Below, piece after piece: positions 17,009-25,830 of a DNA stretch of 64,000 nt. The notes beneath the pieces are model-generated. The model was not told where the DNA came from, did no database searches, and saw only the letters and a list, made by a program, of their open reading frames with translations. Positions within the stretch are counted from its first letter, which is position 1. The number at the start of each line of letters is the position of its first letter. Both the position numbers and the translations under genes were made by a program. This DNA comes from an uncultured Mollicutes bacterium (lineage in GTDB: Bacteria; Bacillota_I; Bacilli_A; RFN20; CAG-288): the NCBI GenBank assembly GCA_900539865.1, contig UQDS01000001.1, positions 62,001 to 126,000 of the forward strand. The letters are read 5' to 3'.

Positions 17009-18607
17009 ATGTTTGAACTTAGGCCTTATCAGAAAGAGGCGGTTCAAGCTATCGAAAATGAATGGATTAATGGTAATAAAAAGACTTTACTAGTTTGCCC
17101 TACAGGTACTGGTAAAACTCAAATATTCTCTTCCGTAATAAAAGATCAAATTAGCGATGGCTCTAAGGCTTTAATTCTAGCCCATAGAAACGAGCTCTTA
17201 GATCAAGCATCTAGTAGGTTAAGAAATACATACGGAATTGAGACGGCGTTAGAAAAGGCAGAGTCTACTTCGGTGGGCTCTCCTCTTAACGTTACCGTTG
17301 CTTCCATTCAATCTTTAGCTAATCCCTCTAGATTAAATAAATTTAATAAAGACTACTTTAAAACGATAGTAGTAGACGAAGCACACCATTGTTTAGCAGA
17401 TACATATCAAAGAGTTTTAAAACATTTTGAAAATGCAAATGTGCTAGGTGTTACTGCTACGCCAGATAAAGCGGACCATAAAAACTTAGGCGAGTATTTC
17501 GACACCAAGGCATTTGAATATTCGATGCCAAGAGCAATTAGAGAAGGATATCTATGTCCAATTAAGGCTCAGATGATTCCACTTAAACTCGATATCAATA
17601 ACGTCAGTGTTTCAAATGGCGATTATGCGGTCGGTGAAATAGGAAATGCTCTAGAACCTTACTTAAATCAAATTGCTCTAGAGATGTGTAACTACTGCAA
17701 AAACAGAAAGACCGTAGTGTTCCTTCATTTAGTGAAAACCTCCCAGAAGTTCACGGAACTATTGAATGTCCATGGACTTAGAGCGGTTGAGGTAAATGGC
17801 AATTCTAAGGATAGAGAAGAACGCATTAAGGCCTTTGAAAATGGTGAATATGATGTTCTTTGTAACTCAATGCTTTTAACTGAAGGTTGGGACTGTCCAA
17901 GTGTAGACTGCATTGTGATTTTAAGACCAACTAAAGTAAGAAGCTTATATCAACAAATGGTAGGAAGAGGTATGAGGCTTGCTCCTAATAAGGAGTATTT
18001 GTTGCTTTTAGACTTCCTTTGGTTGACTGAAAGACACGATCTTTGTAAGCCAAGTGGACTATTAGCAAAAAACGAAGAAGAAGCCAAAAAAATCGATGAA
18101 AAGATAGCAAATTCTGGATATGAAGTTGATTTAGTGGAAGCTGAAGAAGAAGCGAAACGTGATATCGTAGTCGAAAGGGAAAATGCTCTTAAACGTGAAC
18201 TTGAGGAAATGCGTAGGAAGAAAAGGCAACTCGTCGATCCTATTCAATATGCATTCTCTATCAACGCTGAAGACTTAGCTGATTATGAACCTACATTCGC
18301 TTGGGAGATGGCTCCGATGTCTAGTAAGCAAAAAGAATATCTTGAAAAACATGGAATTTATACTGAAGAAATCGCAAATGCTGGTATGGCCTCATTGATA
18401 ATTGATAAGTTAAAAAATAGGCAAATCGAAGGACTCGCTACACCAAAGCAAATTAGACTTCTTGAAAGATATGGTTTTCTTCATGTGGGTTTATGGACAT
18501 TCGATGATGCAAGTTTAATGATTACAAGAATTGCCAATAATAGATGGTTTGTGCCTTTTGAAATCAATCCGAAGACGTACGAGCCAAGAAAGGGGATAAT
18601 GGCATGA
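17009..18607 (+). CDS. Superfamily 2 DEAD/DEAH helicase
   Basis: A 532-residue helicase: RPYQKEAVQAIE (Q-motif-like), Walker A CPTGTGKT (about 35), VVDEAHHC (DEAH, about 125), VTATPDKAD (motif III), and in the second RecA domain LLTEGWDCPSVDC and QMVGRGMRLAP (motif VI). The C-terminal 150 residues are charged and helical. The ATG at 17009 is chosen over a TTG at 17000. It overlaps the primase gene by 4 bases (ATGA). In Sak4-type phages this helicase works in DNA replication. Confidence 0.88.
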   Translation: MFELRPYQKEAVQAIENEWINGNKKTLLVCPTGTGKTQIFSSVIKDQISDGSKALILAHRNELLDQASSRLRNTYGIETALEKAESTSVGSPLNVTVASIQSLANPSRLNKFNKDYFKTIVVDEAHHCLADTYQRVLKHFENANVLGVTATPDKADHKNLGEYFDTKAFEYSMPRAIREGYLCPIKAQMIPLKLDINNVSVSNGDYAVGEIGNALEPYLNQIALEMCNYCKNRKTVVFLHLVKTSQKFTELLNVHGLRAVEVNGNSKDREERIKAFENGEYDVLCNSMLLTEGWDCPSVDCIVILRPTKVRSLYQQMVGRGMRLAPNKEYLLLLDFLWLTERHDLCKPSGLLAKNEEEAKKIDEKIANSGYEVDLVEAEEEAKRDIVVERENALKRELEEMRRKKRQLVDPIQYAFSINAEDLADYEPTFAWEMAPMSSKQKEYLEKHGIYTEEIANAGMASLIIDKLKNRQIEGLATPKQIRLLERYGFLHVGLWTFDDASLMITRIANNRWFVPFEINPKTYEPRKGIMA

Positions 18608-20604
18608 AAGAAGATATTTTAGAAGCATTGGATCATATCCCTGTTTCTAGTTGCAATTACACCGAATGGATAGAAGTTGGTATGGCTTTAAAACACGAAG
18701 GCTATGATTGTAGCGTTTGGGACAATTGGAGCAGAAACGATGATAGATACCACGATGAATGTTATATGAAGTGGGAGTCATTTAATGGTTCTTCTAAACC
18801 TATTACTGGAGCATCTATCATTAAACTGGCAAGAGAAAAAGGTGGTTATATCACTAAAAAGAAGATTAATAACACTCGAGTTTTAGCGTGGGACGATTAT
18901 GTGGAAGATAGCGAAGATCCTAGCATTGATTATTCCAAACTTAAACCTACTGAACAACTGAAGATATTCTTAAAGGCACTATTTAAAAGTGGTGAATACG
19001 TAGGTTATGTCAGCAATGATGTTTACTTCAATAAAGACCACGATAGATATGAACCACTCAAAGGAGTTTACTATCGAACAGTTGATGATTTGCTTAAGTC
19101 TTTAGATAGGTATCCTGATGATTTAGGCGCAACAATAGGCGATTGGAAAAAAGAAGCAGGTGCTTGGATAAGAATAAATCCACTTGATGGAAAAGGCGCA
19201 AGTAAGAAGAATGTCACTAGATATTCGTATTGCTTAATTGAATCTGACGACCTTCCTATTAAAGAACAAGAGGAGATTTTCAAAAGACTTAATCTTCCTA
19301 TCGCTACAATGGTTTATAGTGGTGGTAAATCGATACATGCCATAGTTAAAATCGATGCCACGAATATTCAAGAATATGAAGAAAGAGTGCAGTTTTGCTA
19401 TGATTTTCTTAAAAATAATGGCATTTCCATAGATGTCCAAAATAAAGATCCTAATAGATTATCTAGAATGCCAGGAGTTACAAGAAATGGCGTGACGCAG
19501 ACATTATTAGGTGTAAATCTTGGCTACGATTCTTGGAAAGATTGGATGGTTTCATTAGGTAGGAACGATGATCTTGTAGTAGAAAACCTAGCCACGCTTT
19601 TAAATAATCCACCGCCATTGGCACCAGAGCTGTTACATGGTTATCTAAGAAAAGGTCATAAGTTTCTATTAAGTGGGGCTTCAAAGTCAGGAAAGAGCTT
19701 CGCACTTATTGAACTTGCTGTTGCCTTATCTCAAGGAACTGAGTGGTTTGGATTTAAATGCGAAAAAGCTAATGTTTGCTATATCAACTTAGAAATTGAT
19801 AGGGGTAGTGTTGTTAAGCGTTTTGAAGACGTGTGTAAAGAGTTAAGTATAGATAAAAGCGCTGTTGATAAAGTTAATGTCATAAATCTTAGAGGCAAAG
19901 CTAAGCCATTAGATAAACTTGCACCAGAACTTATCGAAGACTTAAAGGGCAGTGATACTGACGTCATCATTATTGACCCAATTTATAAGGTTATTACAGG
20001 TGATGAAAATAATGCTACTGAAATGGCTCAGTTTTGTAATCAGTTTGATGTTCTTTGCGATAAACTTCACGCAACAGTCATTTATGCACACCATCATTCT
20101 AAAGGTGCACAGGGAGGCAAAACCGCTCAGGATAGAGCAAGTGGCAGTGGTGTATTTGCTAGAGATCCTGACGCACTTATGGATATGGTCGAACTCGAAC
20201 TGGATGATAACTATAAAAATAATGTTTCGGATTATGGAAATGAAGTCCTAGCTTACCAAGTAGAGTGTGTGGCTCGTGAATTTCCTAAGCCTAAAAGTAG
20301 AAAGGTATTCTTCAAGTATCCACTGCATATTGTTGATACTACTGGTCAATTAGATAAGTTTTATCCAAAGGGTGACATCCATAATGCTCAAAAGGCATCA
20401 CCTAATTACTCTACTAGAGATGATAGAAAAGCAAAACTAGACAATGCATTCGATGTAGCTTGCTTAGGGGAAGATAAAGTTCATATAAATGACGTCTTGC
20501 CTATGTTTGATGGAACTGAAAAGACGTTGCGCTCATACATAAAAGAATTCCCACAAGATTATGCAATCAAAAACGGCATCATAACACGCCTGAAAAAGGA
20601 GTAA
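18604..20604 (+). CDS. Phage primase-helicase (PriCT, primase and RepA-like ATPase domains)
   Basis: A 666-residue fusion. Residues 1-75 look like a PriCT-type module (YTEWIEVGMALKHEGYD, WESFNGSSKPITGASI). Residues about 190-310 look like an AEP/primase-type domain (YCLIESDDLP, MVYSGGKSIHAIVKID, NRLSRMPGVTRNG). Residues about 340-560 form a RepA-like ATPase: Walker A SGASKSGKS, NLEIDRGSVVKRFED, Walker B DVIIIDPIYKVITGDEN and VIYAHHHSKGAQGG. The tail suggests a winged helix. It likely starts and drives phage replication. Confidence 0.82.
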   Translation: MKEDILEALDHIPVSSCNYTEWIEVGMALKHEGYDCSVWDNWSRNDDRYHDECYMKWESFNGSSKPITGASIIKLAREKGGYITKKKINNTRVLAWDDYVEDSEDPSIDYSKLKPTEQLKIFLKALFKSGEYVGYVSNDVYFNKDHDRYEPLKGVYYRTVDDLLKSLDRYPDDLGATIGDWKKEAGAWIRINPLDGKGASKKNVTRYSYCLIESDDLPIKEQEEIFKRLNLPIATMVYSGGKSIHAIVKIDATNIQEYEERVQFCYDFLKNNGISIDVQNKDPNRLSRMPGVTRNGVTQTLLGVNLGYDSWKDWMVSLGRNDDLVVENLATLLNNPPPLAPELLHGYLRKGHKFLLSGASKSGKSFALIELAVALSQGTEWFGFKCEKANVCYINLEIDRGSVVKRFEDVCKELSIDKSAVDKVNVINLRGKAKPLDKLAPELIEDLKGSDTDVIIIDPIYKVITGDENNATEMAQFCNQFDVLCDKLHATVIYAHHHSKGAQGGKTAQDRASGSGVFARDPDALMDMVELELDDNYKNNVSDYGNEVLAYQVECVAREFPKPKSRKVFFKYPLHIVDTTGQLDKFYPKGDIHNAQKASPNYSTRDDRKAKLDNAFDVACLGEDKVHINDVLPMFDGTEKTLRSYIKEFPQDYAIKNGIITRLKKE

Positions 20605-20799
20605 TTCAAAAAGGGAAATTCTGTAAACATCCTATATATATAATTTCCTTACAGAAAATTAGGACTTGGAAAGAAATAGGGGTTCAAAGCCACCCCTATT
20701 CCTTCCCTACGTCCGTGTCGTTACTGAGGTAACTTACAAGTTCGCATTTTCTGTAAGTTTAGTTAAAAGTAAAAATAGACAATTGGAGGTAAGAAAATA
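20605..20799. other. Intergenic region with hairpins
   Basis: AATAGGGG (20675-20682) pairs with CCCCTATT (20693-20700), and the sequence TTACAGAAAA recurs in both orientations around it. There is no T-tract after the 8-bp stem, so this is probably a regulatory or operator-like structure; a terminator is less likely. No gene is seen. Confidence 0.4.
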
Positions 20800-21045
20800 A
20801 TGAAAAGAACAAAAAATATGAAACTCAAACTTAATGGAAAAAGACTTTATATAGAAACGGTCTTTGAAGATAAGGCAATTGAGAATAGAAGATATATTAA
20901 GTGTAGAACTTTGGATATGGACAATCCTGACTTGCAAGGCGAAGACATCGAGATAGTTTTTCTTTCAAATAAACTCTACGACCCTGAGTGGGAGAAAAAC
21001 TTCAATTTGATTGAACTTGGTGAACCTAAAACAAAGGATGATTGA
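20800..21045 (+). CDS. Hypothetical phage protein
   Basis: An 81-residue protein with GGAGG before the ATG. Basic N-terminus (MKRTKNMKLKLNGKRLYIE) and acidic tail. No family is recognised. It is followed directly by rusA, with its TGA stop overlapping the rusA upstream region, so it probably belongs to the same early operon. Confidence 0.55.
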   Translation: MKRTKNMKLKLNGKRLYIETVFEDKAIENRRYIKCRTLDMDNPDLQGEDIEIVFLSNKLYDPEWEKNFNLIELGEPKTKDD

Positions 21046-21050
21046 AGCAT

Positions 21051-21479
21051 ATGAAGTTATTTCTCTTGTTAGATCCGCCAACAATAACTGCTCAAGAAAC
21101 TAAGGTGGCGATAGTTAATGGTAAACCTAGATTCTATAAACCTGAGAATGTAACTAGAGCAAAAGAAGAACTCAAAAAACATTTAAGACCATTTAAGCCA
21201 AACGAGCCAATGAGTGGTCCTATCGAGTTAAAGGTCACATGGCTATTTCCAAAAGGCAAAACACATAAACATCTCGAATGGAGAGTTACTAAACCAGATA
21301 CCGATAACCTTGAGAAACTTTTAAAAGACTGTATGACTGAGGTTGGCTTTTGGAAAGATGATGCTCAAGTCGTAAGGGAAGTGGTCGAAAAGCTGTGGAG
21401 TGATGAACCAATAGGAATAGCCCTTGAAATAGAAATATTAGGCAAAAGAAAGGAGGTAAATGCTAATGGGGATAATTAA
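21051..21479 (+). CDS. rusA: RusA-family Holliday junction resolvase
   Basis: A 142-residue protein. RusA hallmarks: an N-terminal strand (LFLLLDPPTITAQ), a basic middle and the acidic catalytic cluster KPDTDNLEKLLKDCMTEVGFW followed by KDDAQV (Asp residues at about 82-105). RusA dimers resolve branched phage DNA before packaging. I chose ATG 21051 over a TTG 9 bases upstream. It overlaps the next gene. Confidence 0.85.
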   Translation: MKLFLLLDPPTITAQETKVAIVNGKPRFYKPENVTRAKEELKKHLRPFKPNEPMSGPIELKVTWLFPKGKTHKHLEWRVTKPDTDNLEKLLKDCMTEVGFWKDDAQVVREVVEKLWSDEPIGIALEIEILGKRKEVNANGDN

Positions 21480-21882
21480 CGAACTTAATGAATTAAGCGC
21501 CTTACGAGCCAAAATAAAGCAATTAGAAGGCCGAATTGAATACTGCAAGGAACAATCGATGATGATTCCTGGTCCTATGTGGGGTGAAGAAAAAATACAA
21601 ACTCAACCTAGTGGCAAAGCTCCTTTTGAAAAGTGGGTTATTAAGCAGCTCGATTTAGAAAGAGAAGTAAAGGAACTGCAAGCCGAGTTTGAAGCATTGT
21701 CAATAAAAATTACTGATGAGATTACTTCACTAATTGATGATGAGCAAGAAATAAGGGCTGTCTTATATCGAGAAGTTTCCTTTATGAAATACACTGATAT
21801 AGCTGAAAAGATGAAGATCTCAAAAAGCTATGTCTATCGACTTCATGATGCAGGAATGGAAAAATTAAAAGAAAGAGTTTAA
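21466..21882 (+). CDS. Sigma-70 region 4-like phage regulator (DUF1492/ArpU type)
   Basis: A 138-residue protein. The N-terminal half is coiled coil (LNELSALRAKIKQLEGRIEY). The C-terminal 55 residues form a sigma region 4-type helix-turn-helix (VLYREVSFMKYTDIAEKM then ISKSYVYRLHDAGMEKL). Such proteins sit at the end of early regions of Firmicute phages and activate late genes. AAGGAGG is nine bases before this ATG; a nearer ATG at 21460 is too close to it. The repeat-rich region and the packaging genes lie just downstream, matching that role. Confidence 0.75.
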   Translation: MGIINELNELSALRAKIKQLEGRIEYCKEQSMMIPGPMWGEEKIQTQPSGKAPFEKWVIKQLDLEREVKELQAEFEALSIKITDEITSLIDDEQEIRAVLYREVSFMKYTDIAEKMKISKSYVYRLHDAGMEKLKERV

Positions 21883-21889
21883 ATACTTG

Positions 21890-21950
21890 AGGCTATGTTA
21901 GAGTCGTTAAACCTAATTAAGGTGATTCAACATAGCCTTTTCTTTTTCTA
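21890..21950 (+). terminator. Terminator-like hairpin after the early region
   Basis: GGCTATGTT (21891-21899) pairs with AACATAGCC (21929-21937), followed by TTTTCTTTTTC. The loop contains a second small stem, so this could also be an attenuator. Confidence 0.6.
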
Positions 21951-21959
21951 AATTTTAGT

Positions 21960-22440
21960 ATCTTTGACGCTACGTTAAATACGTTAAACTCATTCAAGGT
22001 GATCTAAGGTAAAGACTTAAAAAGAGATTTTGTCTACGTTAGCCGATACGTTAAATACGTTAGAAAGTTTTAACGTAGTACGTTAGGTAAGATAATGTCT
22101 TAAGTTTTATCTACGTTAGTTTCTAAATTGGCAAAAATAGGGCTATTATTGGCAATATTAGGGCAATATGAGGCAATATCGGGCTTACGTGCGTTTACGT
22201 TAGAATTTTCAACGTGATTTAACGTGGCAAATTACTAGAAAGATTTTGTCTTGCGTTAGGGTATACGTTAGATACGTTAGAAAATTTAAGCAAAAGACAC
22301 GTAAAAGACTTTTTAAAAGACATTGTCTTAGATTTGAAATACCTTTAATACCTTGAAAGTCTTTAACGAGATAAGCAAAAGAAGATAATGTCTTTTTAGC
22401 TGTATACAGAGGCAAGAAGACAAAATCTTCATTAGTGAAC
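21960..22440. repeat. Iteron-like repeat region (ACGTTA, GGCAATAT and AGATTTTGTCT motifs)
   Basis: ACGTTA occurs ten times on the plus strand in about 310 bases (starts 21972, 21981, 22036, 22048, 22057, 22080, 22113, 22197, 22265, 22274), usually as TACGTTAGA/A. GGCAATAT occurs three times at about 10-base steps (22151, 22162, 22172). Variants of AGATTTTGTCT / GATAATGTCTT / GACAAAATCTT recur at 22024-22420. No credible ORF covers the stretch. It lies between the early and packaging modules, the place for a replication origin, a late-gene control region or a packaging site. Confidence 0.6.
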
Positions 22441-22632
22441 GTAAGTAGACCTTGAGTAGAAAAAATAAGAATAAATAAGAAAAAATAAGAGCTTCAGTTG
22501 ACTTTGATGTACCTGTCAAGTGGTTTAGACTATTCATAGTAGGCAGTATGCCTATGCGAAGTAATAATAATGAGAATTTTGCCTGTGGAAAAACCATGGG
22601 TTTTTTTCATGCAAAGAAAGGAGGAATCATGA
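22441..22632. other. Non-coding tail of the repeat region
   Basis: About 190 bases leading to the first packaging gene. No gene is seen. AGAAAAAATAAGAATAAATAAG is locally repetitive, and GGAAAAACCATGGGTTTTTTTC can form a short hairpin with a T-run just before the RBS of the next gene. Confidence 0.4.
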
Positions 22633-23169
22633 GTGGCTAATAGAAAAAATAAAAGAATCTATACAACCGATATCTGGGAGCAATGGAAGAAAGATGGAAA
22701 GTTAGAAGAAGTTTTAGATTTTATTGCCGATTGTTCTAAAAAGCTCGTCACTCAAAGGGAGATGTGCAAATACCTCAAGATTGAAGAACATACTTTTACT
22801 AATTTGAAGCACAAATATCCTCAAATCCAAGAGGCAATGGACAAATCCAGATACGAGTTAAAAAAGGACTTAGCTAGTGCGATGTATAAAAAGGCAATAG
22901 GCTATGAAACTATCGATGAAGATCAATTAATTGAAGAAAAAGATGGAAAACAAAAGAAGAAAGTTCATCGAATTAAGAAGCAAGTTGGACCTGACTTTAA
23001 GGCTATTGTTTATCTATTAACTAAAAAGTTTGGGAAAGAATATAGCGAAAGATATGAAGACTTAAGGCTTGCTGAAAAGAAACTAGAAGCGCAAAAGGAG
23101 GAATGGAACAGTGTCGAATCAATCACAGAAGAATATGACGATAGTGATGAAGAACATAGTGGAGATTAA
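22633..23169 (+). CDS. TerS-like DNA-binding protein (first of two)
   Basis: A 178-residue protein with a GTG start, preceded by AAGGAGG. It has an N-terminal homeodomain-like helix-turn-helix (TQREMCKYLKIEEHTFTNLK, about 36-55) and a basic, charged C-terminal half ending in an acidic tail (EEYDDSDEEHSGD). This layout is that of phage small terminase subunits or TerS-like proteins that mark DNA for packaging. A second TerS candidate lies at 28491, so this one might serve another role, such as recruiting the methyltransferase that overlaps its 3' end by 59 bases. Confidence 0.6.
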   Translation: MANRKNKRIYTTDIWEQWKKDGKLEEVLDFIADCSKKLVTQREMCKYLKIEEHTFTNLKHKYPQIQEAMDKSRYELKKDLASAMYKKAIGYETIDEDQLIEEKDGKQKKKVHRIKKQVGPDFKAIVYLLTKKFGKEYSERYEDLRLAEKKLEAQKEEWNSVESITEEYDDSDEEHSGD

Positions 23170-24367
23170 ACCTTATGAGAATAATCCTAGACATAATGAA
23201 TCCGCTATTGATGCAGTCGCTAGTTCCATTAAGGAGTTTGGTTGGAAACAACCTCTAGTTATTGATAAAGACAATGTTATAGTGGTCGGTCATACAAGAT
23301 GGCTAGCTGCTAAAAAACTAGGATTAATTGAGGTTCCTTGTTTAATAGCTAGTGATTTAACTGATGAGCAGATTGCTGCTTATAGACTTGCCGATAATAA
23401 GACTAATGAACTAGCAACTTGGGACTTTGAAAAACTTAAAACTGAACTTAAAAGCATCTCTGATATCGATATGTCGCAGTTTGGTTTTGAAGAGTTAGAG
23501 GCAAGTTTAGATGATGTAAAAGATGATGAGTTTGATGAAAAAGGAGCAATCAGTGAAACACCTTATTCCAAAAAGGGAGATATCTTCATTCTTGGAAACC
23601 ATCGTCTTATGGTTGGCGATTCCACCTTGAAAGATGATGTCGATAAACTTTGCGAAGATAGAAGTGTAGATTTAGTTCTTACCGATCCTCCTTATAACGT
23701 TGATTATGAAGGTCAGAATGGAATGAAAATTCAAAATGATAAGCAAAGCGATGAAGATTTTTATAATTTCTTGCTTTCAGCTTTTAAGAATATGTTTGAA
23801 CACACAAAGCCTGGTGGAGTTATATATTGTTTTCATGCTGATACAGAAGGGCTTAACTTTAGAAATGCTTTTAAAAATGCAGGATTTAAACTTGCTGAGT
23901 GTCTTATCTGGGTTAAAAATTCACTAGTTTTAGGAAGGCAAGATTACCAGTGGCGTCATGAACCATGCCTTTATGGATGGAAAGAAGGGGTTGGGCATTA
24001 TTTTGTTGATGATAGAACTCAAGATACAATTCTTGAATATGATAAACCTAGAAACAATAATCTCCATCCAACGCAAAAGAACATAGAGTTAGTTTCTAAA
24101 CTCATTCTTAATTCTTCAAGAAAAGATGAAACGATCCTCGACCTATTTGGAGGTTCTGGAACAACTCTTATAGCTGCTGAACAACTAGGAAGAAAGACAC
24201 TGATGATGGAGTTAGATGAGAAGTATGCAGATGTAATAGTCAAACGATTTATCACTCTTAAGCGCTCAGTAGATGGGTGCTTTTTAATTAGAGATGGAAA
24301 TAAAACGTCACTTAATGAAATCGAAGATTATAAGAAGGTTTTAGAAAGTGAAGAGGTTCTATCTTAA
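23111..24367 (+). CDS. ParB-domain DNA methyltransferase (adenine-N6 or cytosine-N4, beta-class order)
   Basis: A 418-residue fusion. Residues about 15-110 are a ParB/sulfiredoxin-like domain (ENNPRHNESAIDAVASSIKE, VVGHTRWLAAKKLG, AAYRLADNKTNELA). The remainder is a methyltransferase with the catalytic LTDPPYNVDY (about 200) ahead of the SAM-binding DLFGGSGTTLIAAEQ (about 343), the beta-class motif order. GTG start with AAGGAGG upstream, inside the preceding gene. Such phage enzymes probably methylate phage DNA against host restriction. A phage MetK follows directly and could supply its methyl donor. Confidence 0.87.
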   Translation: MSNQSQKNMTIVMKNIVEIKPYENNPRHNESAIDAVASSIKEFGWKQPLVIDKDNVIVVGHTRWLAAKKLGLIEVPCLIASDLTDEQIAAYRLADNKTNELATWDFEKLKTELKSISDIDMSQFGFEELEASLDDVKDDEFDEKGAISETPYSKKGDIFILGNHRLMVGDSTLKDDVDKLCEDRSVDLVLTDPPYNVDYEGQNGMKIQNDKQSDEDFYNFLLSAFKNMFEHTKPGGVIYCFHADTEGLNFRNAFKNAGFKLAECLIWVKNSLVLGRQDYQWRHEPCLYGWKEGVGHYFVDDRTQDTILEYDKPRNNNLHPTQKNIELVSKLILNSSRKDETILDLFGGSGTTLIAAEQLGRKTLMMELDEKYADVIVKRFITLKRSVDGCFLIRDGNKTSLNEIEDYKKVLESEEVLS

Positions 24368-24428
24368 AGTTACTCCATTTGAGCGACTTAATGAAAAATA
24401 ATGAAATTTGAAAGGAAAAATAATAATT

Positions 24429-25544
24429 ATGAATAAATATGTAACTTGTGAATCAGTTTTTAGAGGGCATCCAGATAAGCTATGTGATCAAATTAGTGAT
24501 GCCATTTTAGATGAATATTTACTAAAAGATAAAGACTCTAGGGTGGCGATTGAATGTTCTATTAAGGATAACCTAGTCATTATCTTTGGTGAGGTTACTT
24601 CTAAAGCCCACGTGAATTTAGAAAAGGTAGCTAAAAGAGTTTTAAGAGATATAGGTTACTTTGATAATTTTGTTGTTATCACTAAAGTTTCTACTCAGTC
24701 TTGGGATATAGCAAAAGGAGTAGATAAACTTGGAGCAGGTGATCAAGGAATCATGTATGGCTATGCTACTAATGAAACAAAAGAGTGCTTGCCTCTTCCT
24801 TATGTGATTGCTAGAGATATTTCAAAAGCAGTAGAAAACATCAGAAAAGAAAAATATATGGATGTTCTTATGCCTGATGGCAAGTGCCAAGTAACTGTTA
24901 GGTATGTTGATAATAAGCCTAAAGATATCAAAACAATTGTTGTCAGTGCTCAAACTAAAAAAGGAGTAAAACTTGAAGAAGTAAAAAGAATCATTAAAGA
25001 AGAAGTTTTAATTCCTTTACTTGGTTCTACTCTTGATGGCATTGAGATTTTAGTTAATCCAACAGGAGCGTTCTTTAGAGGTGGTCCTTATGCCGATAGT
25101 GGACTTACAGGAAGAAAACTTATGGTCGATACTTATGGTGGAGTGGCACATCATGGTGGCGGAGCCTTCAGTGGTAAGGACTATACCAAAGTTGATAGAA
25201 GTGGTGCCTATTATGCGAGATTTGTTGCTAAGTCAATTGTAGAAGCTGGGCTAGCTGATAGATGCGAAGTAGCTGTTTCTTATTCGATTGGAGTAGCAAG
25301 TCCAGTAAGCGTAAGCATAGATACTTTTGGAACAGGAAAACTTAGTGATGATGAGCTTTTAAAACTCATTAATGATCACTTTGATTTCTCGGTAAGCAAC
25401 ATCATAAAAGAACTTAAATTAAAGGATATCTCTTATCAAAGGCTAGCGGAATATGGTCACTTTGGTAATGACATTTATCCTTGGGAGAATGTAGATGGAA
25501 AAGTCAGTGAGCTCAAGAAGGCTACAGCCAAAGCGTCTACATAA
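24429..25544 (+). CDS. metK: Phage-encoded S-adenosylmethionine synthetase
   Basis: A 371-residue MetK. Hallmarks: ESVFRGHPDKLCDQISDAIL near the N-terminus, GAGDQGIMYGYA near 105, GGPYADSGLTGRK, and the GGGAFSGKDYTKVDRS phosphate loop near 240. It makes S-adenosylmethionine from methionine and ATP. It is shorter than the usual 380-400 residues and looks diverged, but all loops are present. Its AGA/AGG-rich Arg codons match the island and differ from the host blocks. It overlaps the HNH gene by 50 bases in another frame. A decayed copy of its last 80 codons lies at 31466-31708. Confidence 0.9.
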   Translation: MNKYVTCESVFRGHPDKLCDQISDAILDEYLLKDKDSRVAIECSIKDNLVIIFGEVTSKAHVNLEKVAKRVLRDIGYFDNFVVITKVSTQSWDIAKGVDKLGAGDQGIMYGYATNETKECLPLPYVIARDISKAVENIRKEKYMDVLMPDGKCQVTVRYVDNKPKDIKTIVVSAQTKKGVKLEEVKRIIKEEVLIPLLGSTLDGIEILVNPTGAFFRGGPYADSGLTGRKLMVDTYGGVAHHGGGAFSGKDYTKVDRSGAYYARFVAKSIVEAGLADRCEVAVSYSIGVASPVSVSIDTFGTGKLSDDELLKLINDHFDFSVSNIIKELKLKDISYQRLAEYGHFGNDIYPWENVDGKVSELKKATAKAST

Positions 25545-25830
25545 CTTCTATAAGTCAGATGTTTGGCACAAGGTAAGGGAAGAGGTTATCTTAAGAGCAA
25601 AAGGAAGATGTGAAGTCTGTGGAAAGCCTGGGACGGAGGTCCATCATAAAATACATTTAACGCTTGATAACGTTGACGATCCATCGATTGCTTTAAACTT
25701 AGATAACCTCCTCTTACTTTGTAAAGAATGCCATAACAAGATACATGGTCGTTTTAATGGGAAGTTACCAAAATATAAATGGAATGAAGAGGGTGACTTA
25801 GTTGAAGTAAGGGAGGAAGAAAATAGATGA
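25495..25830 (+). CDS. HNH endonuclease
   Basis: A 111-residue HNH nuclease: CEVCGKPGTEVHHKIHLT (zinc CxxC then HH), NLDNLLLLCKECHNKIH (Asn, CxxC, HN.IH). It begins with a basic DNA-contacting segment (RRLQPKRLHNFYKSDVWHK). Small HNH proteins beside terminase genes assist cutting of phage DNA at cos sites in many Gram-positive phages. It overlaps metK by 50 bases and the next gene by 4 (ATGA). A damaged paralogue is at 31659. Confidence 0.9.
   Translation: MEKSVSSRRLQPKRLHNFYKSDVWHKVREEVILRAKGRCEVCGKPGTEVHHKIHLTLDNVDDPSIALNLDNLLLLCKECHNKIHGRFNGKLPKYKWNEEGDLVEVREEENR

Noticed and set aside
20675..20700. AATAGGGG/CCCCTATT hairpin as a terminator
   Set aside because: No T-run follows the stem; listed only as part of a structured intergenic region.
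21960..22300. CRISPR array
   Set aside because: The repeats are 6-11 bases with irregular spacing, unlike the 24-37 base repeats and uniform spacers of CRISPR, and no cas genes are near.
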